This document shows, piece by piece, positions 1 to 11,103 of a stretch of 64,000 nucleotides of DNA. The position numbers were made by a program, and so were the translations under genes. The notes below the pieces were generated by a model. The model searched no databases. It had not been told where the DNA came from and saw nothing but the letters and a program-made list of their open reading frames with translations. Source of the stretch: Opisthorchis felineus (lineage: Eukaryota; Platyhelminthes; Trematoda; Opisthorchiida; Opisthorchiidae). Position 1 is the first letter of the stretch. The number at the start of each line of letters is the position of its first letter. The stretch is from NCBI GenBank assembly GCA_004794785.1, contig SJOL01008356.1, positions 159,853 to 223,852 of the forward strand, read 5' to 3'.

Positions 1-2425
1 GTTTGGTCAACCGAATAGGAAAGTGAACTTTGGTTAACAAAATTTTTGACACCTGGACAATGGTCAAAAGTCTGAAGGCCGCCCACGTGGATCTGGTGAA
101 ATCGGAAGCGGCGAAACGTCGCTGAATAAATTCAGCTAAGCAGATCCGTCTTCCTAAGATTACCAAAGAGCTCTGAGGATTCTAGAAGTGACTTCCCGTG
201 ACTACCGGCATATAGAACAGAACAAGAGAACACACTGAATGCATCGGTATGCTAAGCCTTCGATGGCGCTCTATTCGACTTTCAATGGCTATCATCTTGG
301 GAGCCAAAACAAGCCAAAGCGGGTGCATTATGGGTTTGTCTTATTAGTAATTCATATCCTCAGTTTAATCGAAGCGGAAACCACTAGACTCAAGTGGTAG
401 ATTGTGCTCATTTGTGTTTAAAAACTAGGCCGAATCCCCTGGTCAGCCCGGAGAGTTAGACTTACAACAGTGCTAGAAGTGACTTTTGTGAACATCTTCG
501 TACAGAGCACTCATTGTATACACTTTTTTTCGAATTTTTTTTCATATCTCAAATGAACGAATTGGCATTGCCAAAAAGCCAACGAAACATCGAGCCCTAC
601 AATCAGAAGTTGAACTAACTGAAATTACCCCTAGCTGCCACGACTGGGAATGAGACATCCGAACAGGACAGCACACTTAATCCTGACACTCACGTCACCC
701 AGGACAACCACCTAATTCGTCTCGTAAAGGTGTTGGACTGCCCAACTTGCATTTCCAATATCCTCTTCAATGAGACCCTGTGAAATAAACTAGCACCGCG
801 AATGTATGGAGGTTTAAAACCCTGAAACATGAAGTCCTTTTGAGGCTGCTGGGAAAAAGAACTGAAAGGAAGTTGGTCATATTGCACTAATAAAAATTGC
901 GCTGAAGGGTTTTTTAATGTTCTGAACTTAAACAAACGGAAATAATCATCACAGACTCTCTCTCTCTCTCTATCTCTCTCTATCTCGACGAGACAGGACA
1001 AGCTGTTTAAAGTGAGATTCTTTTAAATTCTTATTTTGGGTCCCGAGTGAATTCATCACGTGACGAGCAAAAACGACTCAATTCCATTCACTAGGACTGG
1101 GCTTATAATGCAAAACGTCGTGTACTTAGGTCTGAAATCGAAAACAGGAACAGAATGATTGAAAATGATTCTACGATGTCACGTGCGGGAAGTTATAATC
1201 CTCATTTGGCTCACAGCATTACTGGAGATCTGCCTGCTACGATACAATACAGTACAAACCCCAACTGACTGATTCGTTGTAGGTTCTACAAAAATCCAAG
1301 ACGTAGAATTTTTCCATTTAGCCTGCTCCAAGGCCAAAATGGCTTATTCAAGGAAGTGCCAAAAACCACACAGAAAGGGTTGGTATTGATTGGAAACCAA
1401 CGCCCCGACGTCGATGAGTGTTAGACTGTCATGATTAAATCAAAACCGAATACCGTGAGACAAAGATCAAATCATCTTGATGTCATAACTGCTCCTCCGG
1501 TCAGCCTACATGACCTGTGACCTGAATATAAGTTATCAAGCATGGACTGATGAGAACTCCACCCGGGGCCGTCATCCGGTTGACCAAATAATCAATTCAA
1601 CAGATGAGACCTAAAATCGTTCGCAGTCGCATTCACTAACAAGAGATGAATGAATGAACAGTTGAATAAAACACTTATGCGACACAAGTTGCCTAAGCTG
1701 CCGAAGCTGAGTTGCTCAGATGAGCTAGGATCTAATCTGTTTTAGATGGTTAACTCCAAAATTGCGATGTTTGCCCAAGAAAACCCGACTGTCTCAAAAT
1801 CGTGAGCGCAATCCACTGAAACTGCCTCACTTTATACCTGTAAAGACTTTCGGCTGTCTGTAGTTTGCAGGTACTGAACCAAAACGTTAGTTTTTGTTTC
1901 TCTACTTCATACAACGACAACCTCCCTATTGGTCCTTAAAGAATACCAACCTGCATCTTCATGGGGCACACAAATATGGCTAATCGATCGCATCCGCTCG
2001 ACCTGTTTGCTTGGAAGCGCTAACGTTCGCATGACTCACACGTGTTTACGACGGCATCCACAATGCTGGGATAGGAGAAAGTGGATGACCTTCACACAGA
2101 ATCACGACAGCCGTCTGACAACATCACGTGATGAACGTTGCAGACGCACCACATCCAAATAACCGGGTGACCGCCACAGATTTCCCATCTAAGTTACAAA
2201 CGCGTGGTTGTATCATGGTTGCTTGTAACAAGGGGCTGGGAATTTGCGATAAATATGGTAGGTAGAAATAATTCGCAGTGAGAGCAAGTTTCGTCAAAAT
2301 AACAGGGACGACCAACGAGAACAGGAAGTGTGGTTGGTCAGTCAGATCGAGATGAGCTTCCGATTTATCGGAATTGTAAACTTCCAAGAGAAACATGACT
2401 AGAACAAGTAAATTTACCATAATCA
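1..2425. other. Non-coding stretch with a CT-rich microsatellite
   Basis: I see no gene here. Short ORFs (103 aa or less) are within chance expectation and match nothing I recognise. The only structured element is a CT-rich run, (CT)n broken by TATC, at about 954-986. No SINE head, inverted repeat or splice-framed exon stood out. Confidence 0.6.
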
Positions 2426-2760
2426 TGGTCATCATCATCATCATCGCCCTCTTCTTCGTCACTGACAGTACAAAATCAGTGTTCAGCATTCATGCGTCGA
2501 TGCCAGAAAACCGTAATTTATTTGAAAACCTTGTTAGGAAAGAAAGAGTAGAAGTGGATGGGTAGGGGGAAGGGACCTAGTACTGGCCTACCACACTCAT
2601 TCCGAGATGCGTACACCTGCATACACTCATTCAGATAGAAACTTACAACAAGAACGTGACTAATATCGATTAGCACTCATTCCTTGCTGTGTCGAAGCAT
2701 GTACATAGGAATCGCGCAGGACTCGTTCTGGAAGGTGGATCGTACAGCCAGTAAACACAC
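2426..2760. repeat. Dispersed repeat family R2, copy A
   Basis: This segment starts in a short (CAT)n tract and continues into sequence that reappears, diverged, at 37920-38250. Shared landmarks in the same order are CAGTGTTCA followed by GATGC, TTTATTTGAAA, AGTGGATGGG against GGTGGATGGG, TCATTCCGAG, and GATAGAAACT followed by AAGAACG. A shorter piece with the CAGTGTTCAACATCG-type block lies near 23232-23285. The colinear similarity over about 330 bp with small gaps marks an old dispersed repeat of unknown class. A minus-strand ORF of 163 aa overlaps it, but I see no recognisable domain. The (CAT)n start may be a recurring part of the family. Confidence 0.6.
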
Positions 2761-4118
2761 TTTTCGTAGCCGCTTTCACACCACCTCTCTGCCTGCACCA
2801 CTTCGAATTGGGCACGGAAAATGCGCTATTCTCAGCAAACGATGATCTGGCATGCGTAAGTGAATGTGATACACGAAAATTACGGCGCCAATCAGAAGCA
2901 AAGTCGGATCTCAAACTGTTGCCACTACCGAAACCAGTCAGGTTTAGTGGATTAGCTGAGCACCAAGCAGAAGCGTTACCAAGATCCATGCAATTTTTCC
3001 AAATCGTTTGAATGAACTCGACGTAAGTTCGAGTGGTGGCCAGTAGATACCCTGTATGATTGGAATTGCGTTGCTGTGTATTCGTTATGCCTGAATCACG
3101 CTCCATAACTGTCTGCTTGGATCGTTGCCAAAAAACAGTGTGATAATCCACTGGCCTCTGATGGCGTGTGTGAGTAAGTGCTGGCTTTCAAATACCATCG
3201 TAGGTGCTGGTGGAGTGAAGATGAGCGATCCAGTTGTTGGACCGCGTATGTGACTTCAAATCAGTTCATTTCGCCGGTTCCGACCCAAATGACTAGAATC
3301 ACATGCAAGGAGTGTTGTCATCACAAAGGCGGTATACACCTGTGTATACACCTGCATATACACCTGTGTATACGCATGCATTACAAACAGGTACATCAGC
3401 GCAACTAACCGCAAGGTCATCGCAACTCGGCTCTGTTTTGACTTGTTATGGTTGAGATCAGTTCTACATCAAGTTCGATCAAAGTTGCCCCATCGTACAA
3501 AAAATAAGCAATCCAGAATCTGGCCGACAATCCTGAGAAAGAGGAAACTGAACTAATCATTGATTACCCCCCTCTATCCAGCAGGATAACTCAAAGAAAG
3601 GATGTGCTCTGCTCCCGAACTCTTGGTGAAAGTATCGCTACCAAGCCAACCAGGCAACACTAGCATAAACCACTGATGATGTCCAGATTGTTGTTAAGCA
3701 GTCCCAAAACACAGTGTTCAGTTTGCAAAAACATTTCGAAAAGGCTAGTTATCCTGAGGGTGATCAGTTTAAGGGTATGTTTATTGACTTTTCACACTTG
3801 GTTCGGCTCGTTAACTCACTTGTTAATGATTACAATTTTCGTCCCTCGCACATATCGCCTAGGTGGGACCGACCACCATCATCAGCAGTGACAGCCATAC
3901 AACTGTAATCCATACTAACGCTTAACTGTCCGTAAGGGAACCGACTAGAATTGGTCCGTTCTGGGAGCTTTGTAGCCACTAAAACGAGATTTGGGACAAC
4001 AGCTAAAATTTGTCTTTCCGCACGGTGGTCTCTTGAGGGACCACGATGGGGGCACAAGACAATAATGAATTAATAGAAACAACAAACACAACAAACACTA
4101 CGATAATAGAACTTTAGA
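2761..4118. other. Non-coding stretch
   Basis: Nothing gene-like is visible apart from the 12-bp minisatellite annotated separately at 3333-3380. Short overlapping ORFs on both strands show no domain. Confidence 0.5.
3333..3380. repeat. 12-bp minisatellite, 4 units
   Basis: Four consecutive 12-bp units: TATACACCTGTG, TATACACCTGCA, TATACACCTGTG and TATACGCATGCA. Units 1 and 3 are identical and the others differ in a few positions. This suggests a two-unit (24-bp) higher-order duplication. Confidence 0.85.
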
Positions 4119-4404
4119 ATACACTACACTATGCCACACTATGCCAAGCTATACTATACTACACTACACTGTGCTATGCTATGCTATACTATACTATACC
4201 ATACCATACTATACCATACCATACTATACTATACTATACTATACTACACTATACTATACTATACTATACTATACTATACTATACTATACTATACTATACT
4301 ATACTATACTATACTGTATTATGCTATACTCTACTACACTATACTGTACTATGCCATACTATACTATACTACACTATACTATACTATACTATACTGTACT
4401 ATAG
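4119..4404. repeat. (ATACT)n pentanucleotide array
   Basis: About 285 bp of the pentamer ATACT/ACTAT with point variants (ACACT, GTACT, ATGCT, ATACC). The centre, around 4240-4315, is the purest and the edges are the most diverged. A 5-bp period stays open in three forward frames and produces Tyr/Ile/Leu-rich ORFs that are artefacts of the repeat, not proteins. Confidence 0.95.
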
Positions 4405-5784
4405 GTTGGAGTACCACCACGTTTGAGCAGAAAGTATCTGTTTTGGCCTGTGCTAGATAGCGTTGGTTCCCCGCCAAAATGAAATCGATTTTTCTCCCTC
4501 TAAGGAGACCATCCGAAGGCTTTGAACAACACTGTTCACTTTTGGGCGGTATTCTCTTCTGAGAAGGTCGTATCCGCTGGAATAAGCCTCAAGATATCAA
4601 GCGAATGAGACCTACTGTGAGAGGTAGACGCTTTTGAGAATAATCTATACGGAGAGTGAGATACATTTCCGGTGTATTGGCCACGCAGCTGTATTAAGTC
4701 TGCACAGTCATAACAGATGTTTGAAAGGTGATGAAACTGATATGCATGGTTTGACGTCAAGATATTTGGTGGTTTACTGTTATAGCCAGGGGCTGCAGTC
4801 GTAGTTTTGTTATTTTAGCTACCCAACTTGGCCCTTGGAGCGTAAATCAGCAGTAAACTTCCTCTCAAAGGGGGCCGTTGTTGAGTACTACCTAGGCCTG
4901 GTCTGTTAGGCGAAACAAGAGAATGTACGGTAAACTTGGTCACGATTGTTCCAAACTATCACGTGAAAGAAGCTCAGCCTTCTTATTTCCCAGAATATGT
5001 TTTGCGTTCTTTGGGATTGGGTGTGACTTCTCAACAGACTGAATGGTGGGGCCTTTTGTGTACCAATTAGAGAACGAGATTTGCTAAATACCGTCGAGTA
5101 GTGATTACTTGTGGAGGCAAAAGAAACTTCAAACTTCGGAAACATTTCAAGTGGATGATTTAAGGGCTCGGTGACAGAAATGATCGCGGCTGAAAAGCCA
5201 AAGATTCATCTTCAGACAGAGTACGTATTCTGGTTTGGATATTATACTCTCTGATGGTGAGTTCGAGCAGATCAGTGAGGTCTAAATGAAGCTTTCATGA
5301 GCTGCTTGGTAGTTTGAGGGACGAGTGCTATGTAATTGTACGTCCATCCGAACAGCCACCAATCGATTCTCCCAAGCCCACTGACTGATTGATGAGACTA
5401 CCCGAAGTTCTACCGGTGGCAGCTTTGAATCCCGGAACTCTCCACCTACGATTATTTTTATCAAAGATGTTTGCAGAAAAACTCAAGGGTTTGCATGTAT
5501 CTGTGTAGTTGAATAAACGCCTTATTGCCATTCTAATGGGTACAACATGGCGGTTTTCAGTACGTTATGTCGGAACAAAAATTTCGGAAGTCTGATGTGA
5601 ACCGACCGATAGGCAGTGGTCACACGTGGAACAGAAAAGACCGCAGGCGGACGTGTGTGAGACCGAGATATCCAAGTTCAAGACGGAATTTTCGGACACC
5701 GCAAGTTTCGCCAACTTACGGGTAACACTGTTTAGTCCACATAGAACTAGACCGTTCGGTTCGGCTAAAGAAGGCTATATTTTA
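4405..5784. other. Non-coding stretch
   Basis: No gene recognised. A TTGAATCCCGG string near 5426 resembles a pol III B box, but no A box or SINE body was found with it. ORFs here are 79 aa or less and unremarkable. Confidence 0.5.
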
Positions 5785-6026
5785 GCGAAATACACTGATT
5801 TGCAAACAAATTTGGTTTTGTGAGAGACTCACCTGAAACCCAGCTGAATCTTTCGTTTGTGGTGTTTCCAGGCAACTGAATGTGCTGCACCAGGCCGCCT
5901 CATGTTTCAGTTGCTACGATATTCAAGATATCGCGATACATGTATATTCGTAATGCACCACTCATAAGGTTGTTGAAAATTCTTCGACAGCCCACTACCG
6001 GTTTCGTCCTTCTTGGGGCTCATCAG
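5785..6026 (-). repeat. Hammerhead repeat family, copy 1a (sense on minus strand)
   Basis: Part of the dispersed repeat of about 300 bp that carries a hammerhead-like fold on its sense strand. Read on the minus strand, this copy keeps the CTGATGA box (6020-6026), GAAA and the GTC triplet. It lacks the upstream arm of stem I, because the sequence flips orientation exactly after the CTGATGA box and continues as copy 1b. It also holds the A-box-like (5881-5893) and B-box-like (5830-5841) strings seen in other copies. The sequence matches the units at 11229, 36717 and 49165. Confidence 0.85.
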
Positions 6027-6240
6027 AAACATCACAAGCGAGCGATTCCGCTGGGTTCCAGGTGAGTCTCTCGCAAAACCAAATTTGTTTGCAAATGAGT
6101 GTATTTCGCTAGTTTCGTGCAATTTGGTTTCAAGTAGAACATAAGGTTGACGAAAACTCGGGGACTGCGCCTACCTGATGAGCCCCAAGAAGGGTGAAAC
6201 TGGTCGCGGGCTGTCGAAGAATTTTCAGCAACCTTATGAG
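6027..6240 (+). repeat. Hammerhead repeat family, copy 1b (sense on plus strand)
   Basis: Opposite-orientation arm directly abutting copy 1a. It begins at AAACATCACAAGCGAGCG, a starting point that several other inverted copies in the window nearly share. It runs through the B-box-like GGGTTCCAGGTG (6053-6064), the AAATTTGTTTGCAAATGAGT block, and a complete hammerhead-like motif ending near 6239. With copy 1a it forms a large inverted structure. Confidence 0.85.
6140..6239 (+). ncRNA. Hammerhead ribozyme-like motif (type I)
   Basis: Catalytic boxes seen: CTGATGA at 6175-6181 and GAAA at 6196-6199, separated by GCCCCAAGAAGGGT, which folds as stem II (GCCC/GGGT, loop CAAGAA). A GTC triplet at 6213-6215 follows GAAA after 13 nt, the same spacing as in the schistosome hammerhead. 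Stem I is closed by flanking arms at about 6140-6159 and 6218-6239 (17 of 20 positions complementary), with an asymmetric internal loop between. Stem III is weak: A-U and C-G pair next to the core, then there are mismatches. Known of the family: cleavage would fall after the C of GUC. Activity of this copy is not established; the weak stem III argues for caution. Confidence 0.65.
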
Positions 6241-6584
6241 TTTCTTAAACGTGTTTATTCGTTTTTTGACATAATTACTTATTCATTTGTTTGTGTTTGT
6301 TTATTGGTTATCTCAAAGGACATAGGAGCAGACAATACAGTGCATCTTTGCGAGGGAACAACAGTTGACGTTCACACTTTACTTCCTTTGGTCACCTATT
6401 TAGAAAATATCCAATAAACTTTTGTATAGTATACAGCGTAGTTGCTGTAGCGATTGTTCGAAGAGAGACAGGAAGATAACGGACAGCTTTTTGCTACGGG
6501 CTGCAAATGATGCTGATGTTGATAGTCCGTTGGAATATTAAAGGCGAACGTGCACAAGCATGGAACATGTATGAGACTGACGTG
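6241..6584. other. Non-coding stretch left of the SINE
   Basis: About 340 bp with no recognised gene. It lies where the minus-strand Gypsy pol fragment would continue past the SINE insertion, but I cannot identify conserved pol residues here, so the Gypsy copy appears to end or to be too decayed. Confidence 0.4.
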
Positions 6585-6778
6585 TAAGTTGTACGACTGA
6601 GCTCGAGAGAGCTCAGTGGTTATGCCACGAACTTTCTGACCGGAAGTCCTGTGGTTCGAACTCAATCCCCGCATCTCGACCGCTACTGTCTGGGCTTGGG
6701 TACCCTGGTAGTGGATCAGCCCTCATGTTTCCTGCAGGTGGCATAGCAGCTAGGAACTGAAAGTTCGTTACGGCCGAG

Positions 6779-6827
<49 letters not shown>

Positions 6828-6836
6828 GTTGTACGA
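6585..6836 (+). mobile_element. tRNA-derived SINE with (ATT)n tail and 12-bp TSD (copy 1)
   Basis: The SINE body (6597-6824) starts with a tRNA-like head. An A-box-like string GAGCTCAGTGGTTATGCC lies at 6609-6626 and a B box GTGGTTCGAACTC at about 6651-6663. An unrelated body follows, then a pure (ATT)n tail (6780-6824). It is flanked by a perfect direct repeat TAAGTTGTACGA at 6585-6596 and 6825-6836, the target-site duplication expected from LINE-assisted retrotransposition. Related copies lie at 34811-34992 (plus) and 56782-56975 (minus). The insertion sits in a minus-strand Gypsy pol relic. The clean tail and perfect duplication suggest a fairly recent insertion. Confidence 0.88.
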
Positions 6837-7260
6837 TAATCGTAACCCAGAATCTTTGCAATCTAACTTTGATAGCGATTGGTCGCTTGGATCTGGATGG
6901 CTTTCGAAGATTCAAAGAGGGCGAACAATGGTTCGTGCCCAGTGCGAATTATAAAATGAAGAATAACATATCGGCTATGCAAATTTCTGTGGAAAATCGC
7001 AGCTAAGGCCTCCTTTTCGTTTGGCTGTAATTTTCCTCCGCCAACAAGATTGAGCAAGATACCACACAAACAGTCTTTTCTGGATCGCTTAGAAAGTGGC
7101 GCAGTGAGATCACACCCTCTCTGTATTCTGAAGTATAAGCTGCTACGATGATTGGAGGTTTAAAGTTGTAAATAGTTGATAGAAAATCAAACTTGGGTAC
7201 ATATTTCATATGAGAAAAAGCAGCTTGACACGCGTTTGACCACTTTCGTACTGACAAACG
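6837..7260 (-). pseudogene. Decayed Ty3/Gypsy retrotransposon pol fragment (RT connection and RNase H)
   Basis: Minus-strand conceptual translation gives WSNACQAAF, then a ...KYVPKFDFLSTIYN... segment and PPIIVAAYTSEYREGVIS, then ILLAEENYSQ. After a frame change it gives NEKEALAAIFHRNLHSRY...HFIIRTGHEPLFALFESSKAI, and, in a third frame, RLQRFWVTIIVQL. This order (W..C..AF, P..VA.DAS.YG.GAV, AE.NYSQ.EKEALA, F.L.TDH.PL, R..RW) is that of the Gypsy RT-RNase H connection. It is dead. The first RNase H aspartate (VAAD) reads Tyr, the Asp of TDH reads Gly, and a one-base deletion near 7020 splits NYSQ from EKEA. No LTRs, integrase or gag were found nearby. The SINE at 6585-6836 interrupts or abuts its downstream side. 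Confidence 0.8.
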
Positions 7261-7826
7261 ATAGTCCGTTCCGATTATAAAACATACTGGTCTGAGTCTC
7301 GGCGAACTGTTACAGTGTGTGGGTCTGAGCTGCGTGCTAATATCTATCAATATACATGCGCACTGCTACATGTCACTCTTGAATTTTATCATCAGTTTAT
7401 ACTTCCAATTGCAGCTGAGTATTTGTGACGGCATATTTATTTTACATCTAAATTGAACGTCCGAGGCATCATTACAAACTGTGCTTTCTGACTACTGATG
7501 GCATGCACCGGTAATGAAACCTCGAAAAGTCCCATTAGGTTGAAACATATCCTCCATCACTCAGAGAAAGGTCTCGTCGATGATTTGAGTGTTTTAACGC
7601 AGCTAACGTCTTGTGGCCTGTCCTAACCCAAATACTAAGGTTCACAGCATGTATGCCCCCTTAAATAAGCAAACAACCGATACTCAAACTGCTATAACTC
7701 GTGACATTCACCAACTGGGAACTATCTTAACTCTTCATCATGTCACGAGCGATATATCATTGCTGGCAATAATGCTTTATGATCTTGGTGTAGCATTTTG
7801 ATGAGAGTTATTGTCGAAATCTGTCC
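7261..7826. other. Non-coding stretch
   Basis: The open minus-strand frame of the Gypsy relic extends to about 7350, but residues upstream of WSNACQAAF do not match the RT palm domain convincingly. The remainder shows no gene. Confidence 0.4.
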
Positions 7827-7946
7827 AGTTTGGGTTCAAGTGGAACATAAGTTTGATGGGAACTGGGGGACTGCGTTTACCTAATGAGCCCCAACAAAGG
7901 TGAAACCGGCAGTGGGCTGTCGAAAATTGTTCAGCAGCCTTGTGTG
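7827..7946 (+). repeat. Hammerhead repeat family, copy 2 (partial, plus strand)
   Basis: Covers the ribozyme part of the repeat. The CTGATGA box is mutated to CTAATGA (about 7881-7887); GAAA is retained (7902-7905), followed by CCGGCAGTGGGCTGTC and GTTCAGCAGCC. The G5-equivalent substitution should abolish cleavage. This is a decayed copy. Confidence 0.75.
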
Positions 7947-9040
7947 TATTCTGCTTCAGGAGAATGCGTGATAATATTTGCACACAAAAATGTCTATCTT
8001 GAGATCGGATAGCTTGTATCCCTTGTAACCCGTTCCAGCTTCACCTCGCAAATTTAGTTTGAACTATCCACCAGAAGAGATATATTTCCGTTCTGTCATA
8101 TGTATGTCAGAAGCACTCCTTGAATAAAAATCGAGGTCTCTGTATTTTGATCATTTCTTTTAGTTTACCGGTTCACAGTCACATGCAATTTAGGGCTACA
8201 TGTTTTGAGTTATACGAACCTGAGCTATACACAATGTGTGATATCATTCAGTGACATTGTGTTGGACGGACTTCAAGAAAATCTGCCTAGGTTTGGTGAT
8301 GTTTCGCTAATCATTCAACCAATTTAACAGTATGCTCGAAATCACGTGACTGTTCACCCGCCACAGGTTCGGATACAACCGATTTGGTATGAAGTGTTTC
8401 TGATGAAGAAAACGTGACCGATTTATTCAATATCAATGGACCTCTGAATAGCCCTCGAACACATTGCCTTAACCAACTGAGACAGTGTGCCGGAATTTGC
8501 ACACAACACGCACATCCAGGTTATTGGTGTTTTGAGAGCCGAAGGACTCCAAGGAAGATGCGTTGGACGATATATACACTCCTCAACTACGGAACGAAGT
8601 TATGTAGTCACCGGCAGTCGACCGGTGGTATTAGAGGACAATACAATATGCGTGAATTGTGGGCGTCAGATGAGGAACGCCTCTAAGTGATCACCTCTCT
8701 TACTTACAGCAGTCACCTCACATTTACCCAAAATTCTTTCACATTGTCTCAAGATCAAGCGGACGGACTTGTTTAAATAACCTGTACCACTGCCTCGATC
8801 GTTATTATGGAAACTGGTATGGCCATTGGGTGGAATGCCTTAACGCTGACAAGGCAGAGTATGAATTCAATCCACAGTACACACCCTAACCACGCTGGTC
8901 ACACTATTCGGACAGTTCGATTAAGGTTAAACCTACACTCTCAATGTTCTGGCTTTATCGAACAGGACTACGCAATCTTCACCAACGTGCACGTGCCTTG
9001 ATTGCTACTGTGATTACAGATCAGCAATATATCGAGCGAG
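7947..9040. other. Non-coding stretch
   Basis: No gene recognised. Two overlapping plus-strand ORFs (8414-8690, 90 and 67 aa) show no domain and are within chance length. Confidence 0.5.
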
Positions 9041-9370
9041 CGACCACGTGCTTTCTTGTTATGTTCTGCCTACGACAAACGATTGGTAAACATTTCTAAC
9101 TCATGGCCGACTCTTAAGTACTACTCAGCTGCATTGAGCTGAGGCAATTGGACTGGTGTGATTATTTTTGCTCCCATTGGCTTCCTCACTCCCGTACAGG
9201 TGTCTTGTGTGTATCATGATTGCAAGGAAAACATTTGAGCCTCGTTCCAGCGGTTCGCTTTACATGACGAGAATCACTTAACGCACCGTGTGCAAAAGCG
9301 ATGCGATTGGCTTTCCTACTCTTGAAGTGACTACCCCTCTTATTGAATCCATAATTCCTTTGAACTGATA
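9041..9370. repeat. Dispersed repeat family R3, copy A
   Basis: Colinear, diverged similarity to 52975-53305. Matching landmarks in order: GCTTTCTTGTTATGTTCTGCCT; AAGTACTACTCAGC against GAGTACTATTCAGC; AGGCAATTGGACTGG against GCAGGTCGATCGG; GAAAACATTTGAGCCT against GAAAACATCTGAACCT; GCGGTTCGC against GTGGTTTGC; CATAATTCCT against TATAATTCCT. Element class unknown: no coding domain, tail or terminal repeats identified. Confidence 0.6.
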
Positions 9371-11051
9371 TCATGACAATAAATCTTATCGAAACATCCG
9401 AGTGTGCCGGATAACTGATTCAAATAAATGAAGGCAAAACCAATCAGATTACTTCATTCCCCTGTTGGGACAGGTTTACTTATGGATGATTTTTCTCATA
9501 TTTTTGCTTCACTGACTAAACACCACCGGATAGTTGGATTGAACACGTTCGCCATACTGATGAGCACTGTTCCACTCTTCAGATCCTCGTCATTAATTAC
9601 TGGTCACTTAGTTGTCTAGATGAGACACCTGTACATGAGGCATCCAAGCTTACATGGTCGACCAGTAATCACTCAGCTATGTTAGAGTTACATTATTAGA
9701 CAGCACTTCAGATCCACACAAGCAACGTTTTGCGGTAAAAGCTGTTAACCGATCGATCGATTGGTCGATACATCCAGCTACATACACACGGTGAGTCTCA
9801 CTCAGGACAATACTTTTCAGACCTAAACCCAACATGACTGACAAACGGCAACCGGCAGCTCTCATTTAGTCAAATTTTCTGAAATGTTCCATTGCAAGGA
9901 TTATGTCAAGAAATTACCGAAATTATGTTCCCTATTGAGAGTTTTGCTTCTTATTCGCCTTCCGTCAAACTTACTCGGAAAACAGAACAAACAAGTAATT
10001 TTGCAGTCGCTAACTCGATTCGCCTTCGGGAGTGAAACAAAGTGGAAGAAACGTATTCGTTTCGCAGATTTAATTTGAGATATTTTGTATCAGTTTATAA
10101 TTTTATACTTTGAGAATTTTGATGGCAGTGATCCACAACACCCCCAGAGAATTGGTTGAGCTTTTCCGGTTCCAGAGTTTAGTGGGCAAATCATAGTCTG
10201 TAAGATGTGATGAAGAAATTGAGAATTGGAGACGAACTTAGTAACCACGATAATTTTTCTCCGTGTTTTCCTGCCTACTTTCTTTCCTACTTGGTCACGT
10301 TTTGACACACTGTCGGGTAGGCGGATCGTGACGACTTGGCCAAATAGCAGGTCTGTCATCGAGGTGACCTAGATGCACTTTTGTCTTCATCGCCTTGGTC
10401 ACGCACACACTCCACTGGATGAGTCACTCTTGTGCCTTTTTTGAATGAGATGGCCAGGCCATTGACCTTTACACGCACTCTTGCATAGATCACCCAGTGT
10501 TTCAATCATTGTTACATTATTCCTAAGTTTCCGAGGCTCCAAGTGAAGGAATTGTTCGAAACGTCATACTGATCACATTGTGCGTGCAACCAGCTCTCCC
10601 TAAAGAAGACCTGTACGCAGAAATCCTCATATAAGAGAACAACCGATTCAACCAATGGTCATCATGGATTTTTGATACCCAGATATTTCGGCGCCGGCTA
10701 ATTCGGCCCACGATCACATTAGAAAATGTATCTGTAGGTCATACAAGCCGGTTATCATGGTACAAAGAGCAGCTGGGCTTTTTGGCTCGAGAAAGATTTT
10801 CGTCAGTTATACTGGCCCACTGACATCACACCTGCATGTATTCCAAGTCGCCCTATCAATTGTCATTGATTGCGTTGGTAACACTAAATTCGCGAAAGCT
10901 GGGATGCAAAAAAGCATGTGTGTAAGTGATGCGACATTGTGCGATAGAACCAACTTTTGAAAGGAATTGTATTCTGGTCTATTTATGCTCTCTTTCTAGT
11001 TGAATGGTATTGGCTAATACAAGGGCAATAATCGTTTACTCAAAGGAACAG
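9371..11051. other. Non-coding stretch
   Basis: Nothing recognised. A minus-strand ORF at 10090-10359 (89 aa, basic) has no domain I can name and is of chance length. Confidence 0.5.
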
Positions 11052-11103
11052 ACTACTCAAGACGTTAGTGAAAACTCTTCGTCAGCCCATGATCGGTTTT
11101 ACC
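11052..11103 (-). repeat. Hammerhead repeat family, fragment 3a
   Basis: A short piece matching the start of the repeat unit: GACTACTCAAGACGTTAGTG, then AAAACTCTTCGTCAGCCCATG, then GATCGGTTTT. It breaks off before the CTGATGA box. Confidence 0.6.

Noticed and set aside
4131..4460. Three long overlapping Tyr/Leu-rich ORFs
   Set aside because: Translation artefacts of the (ATACT)n array.
5785..6240. Interpreting the inverted hammerhead pair as a MITE with terminal inverted repeats
   Set aside because: The inverted arms are different, overlapping parts of one repeat unit joined at a junction. No target-site duplication was seen, and other loci hold single or tandem copies.
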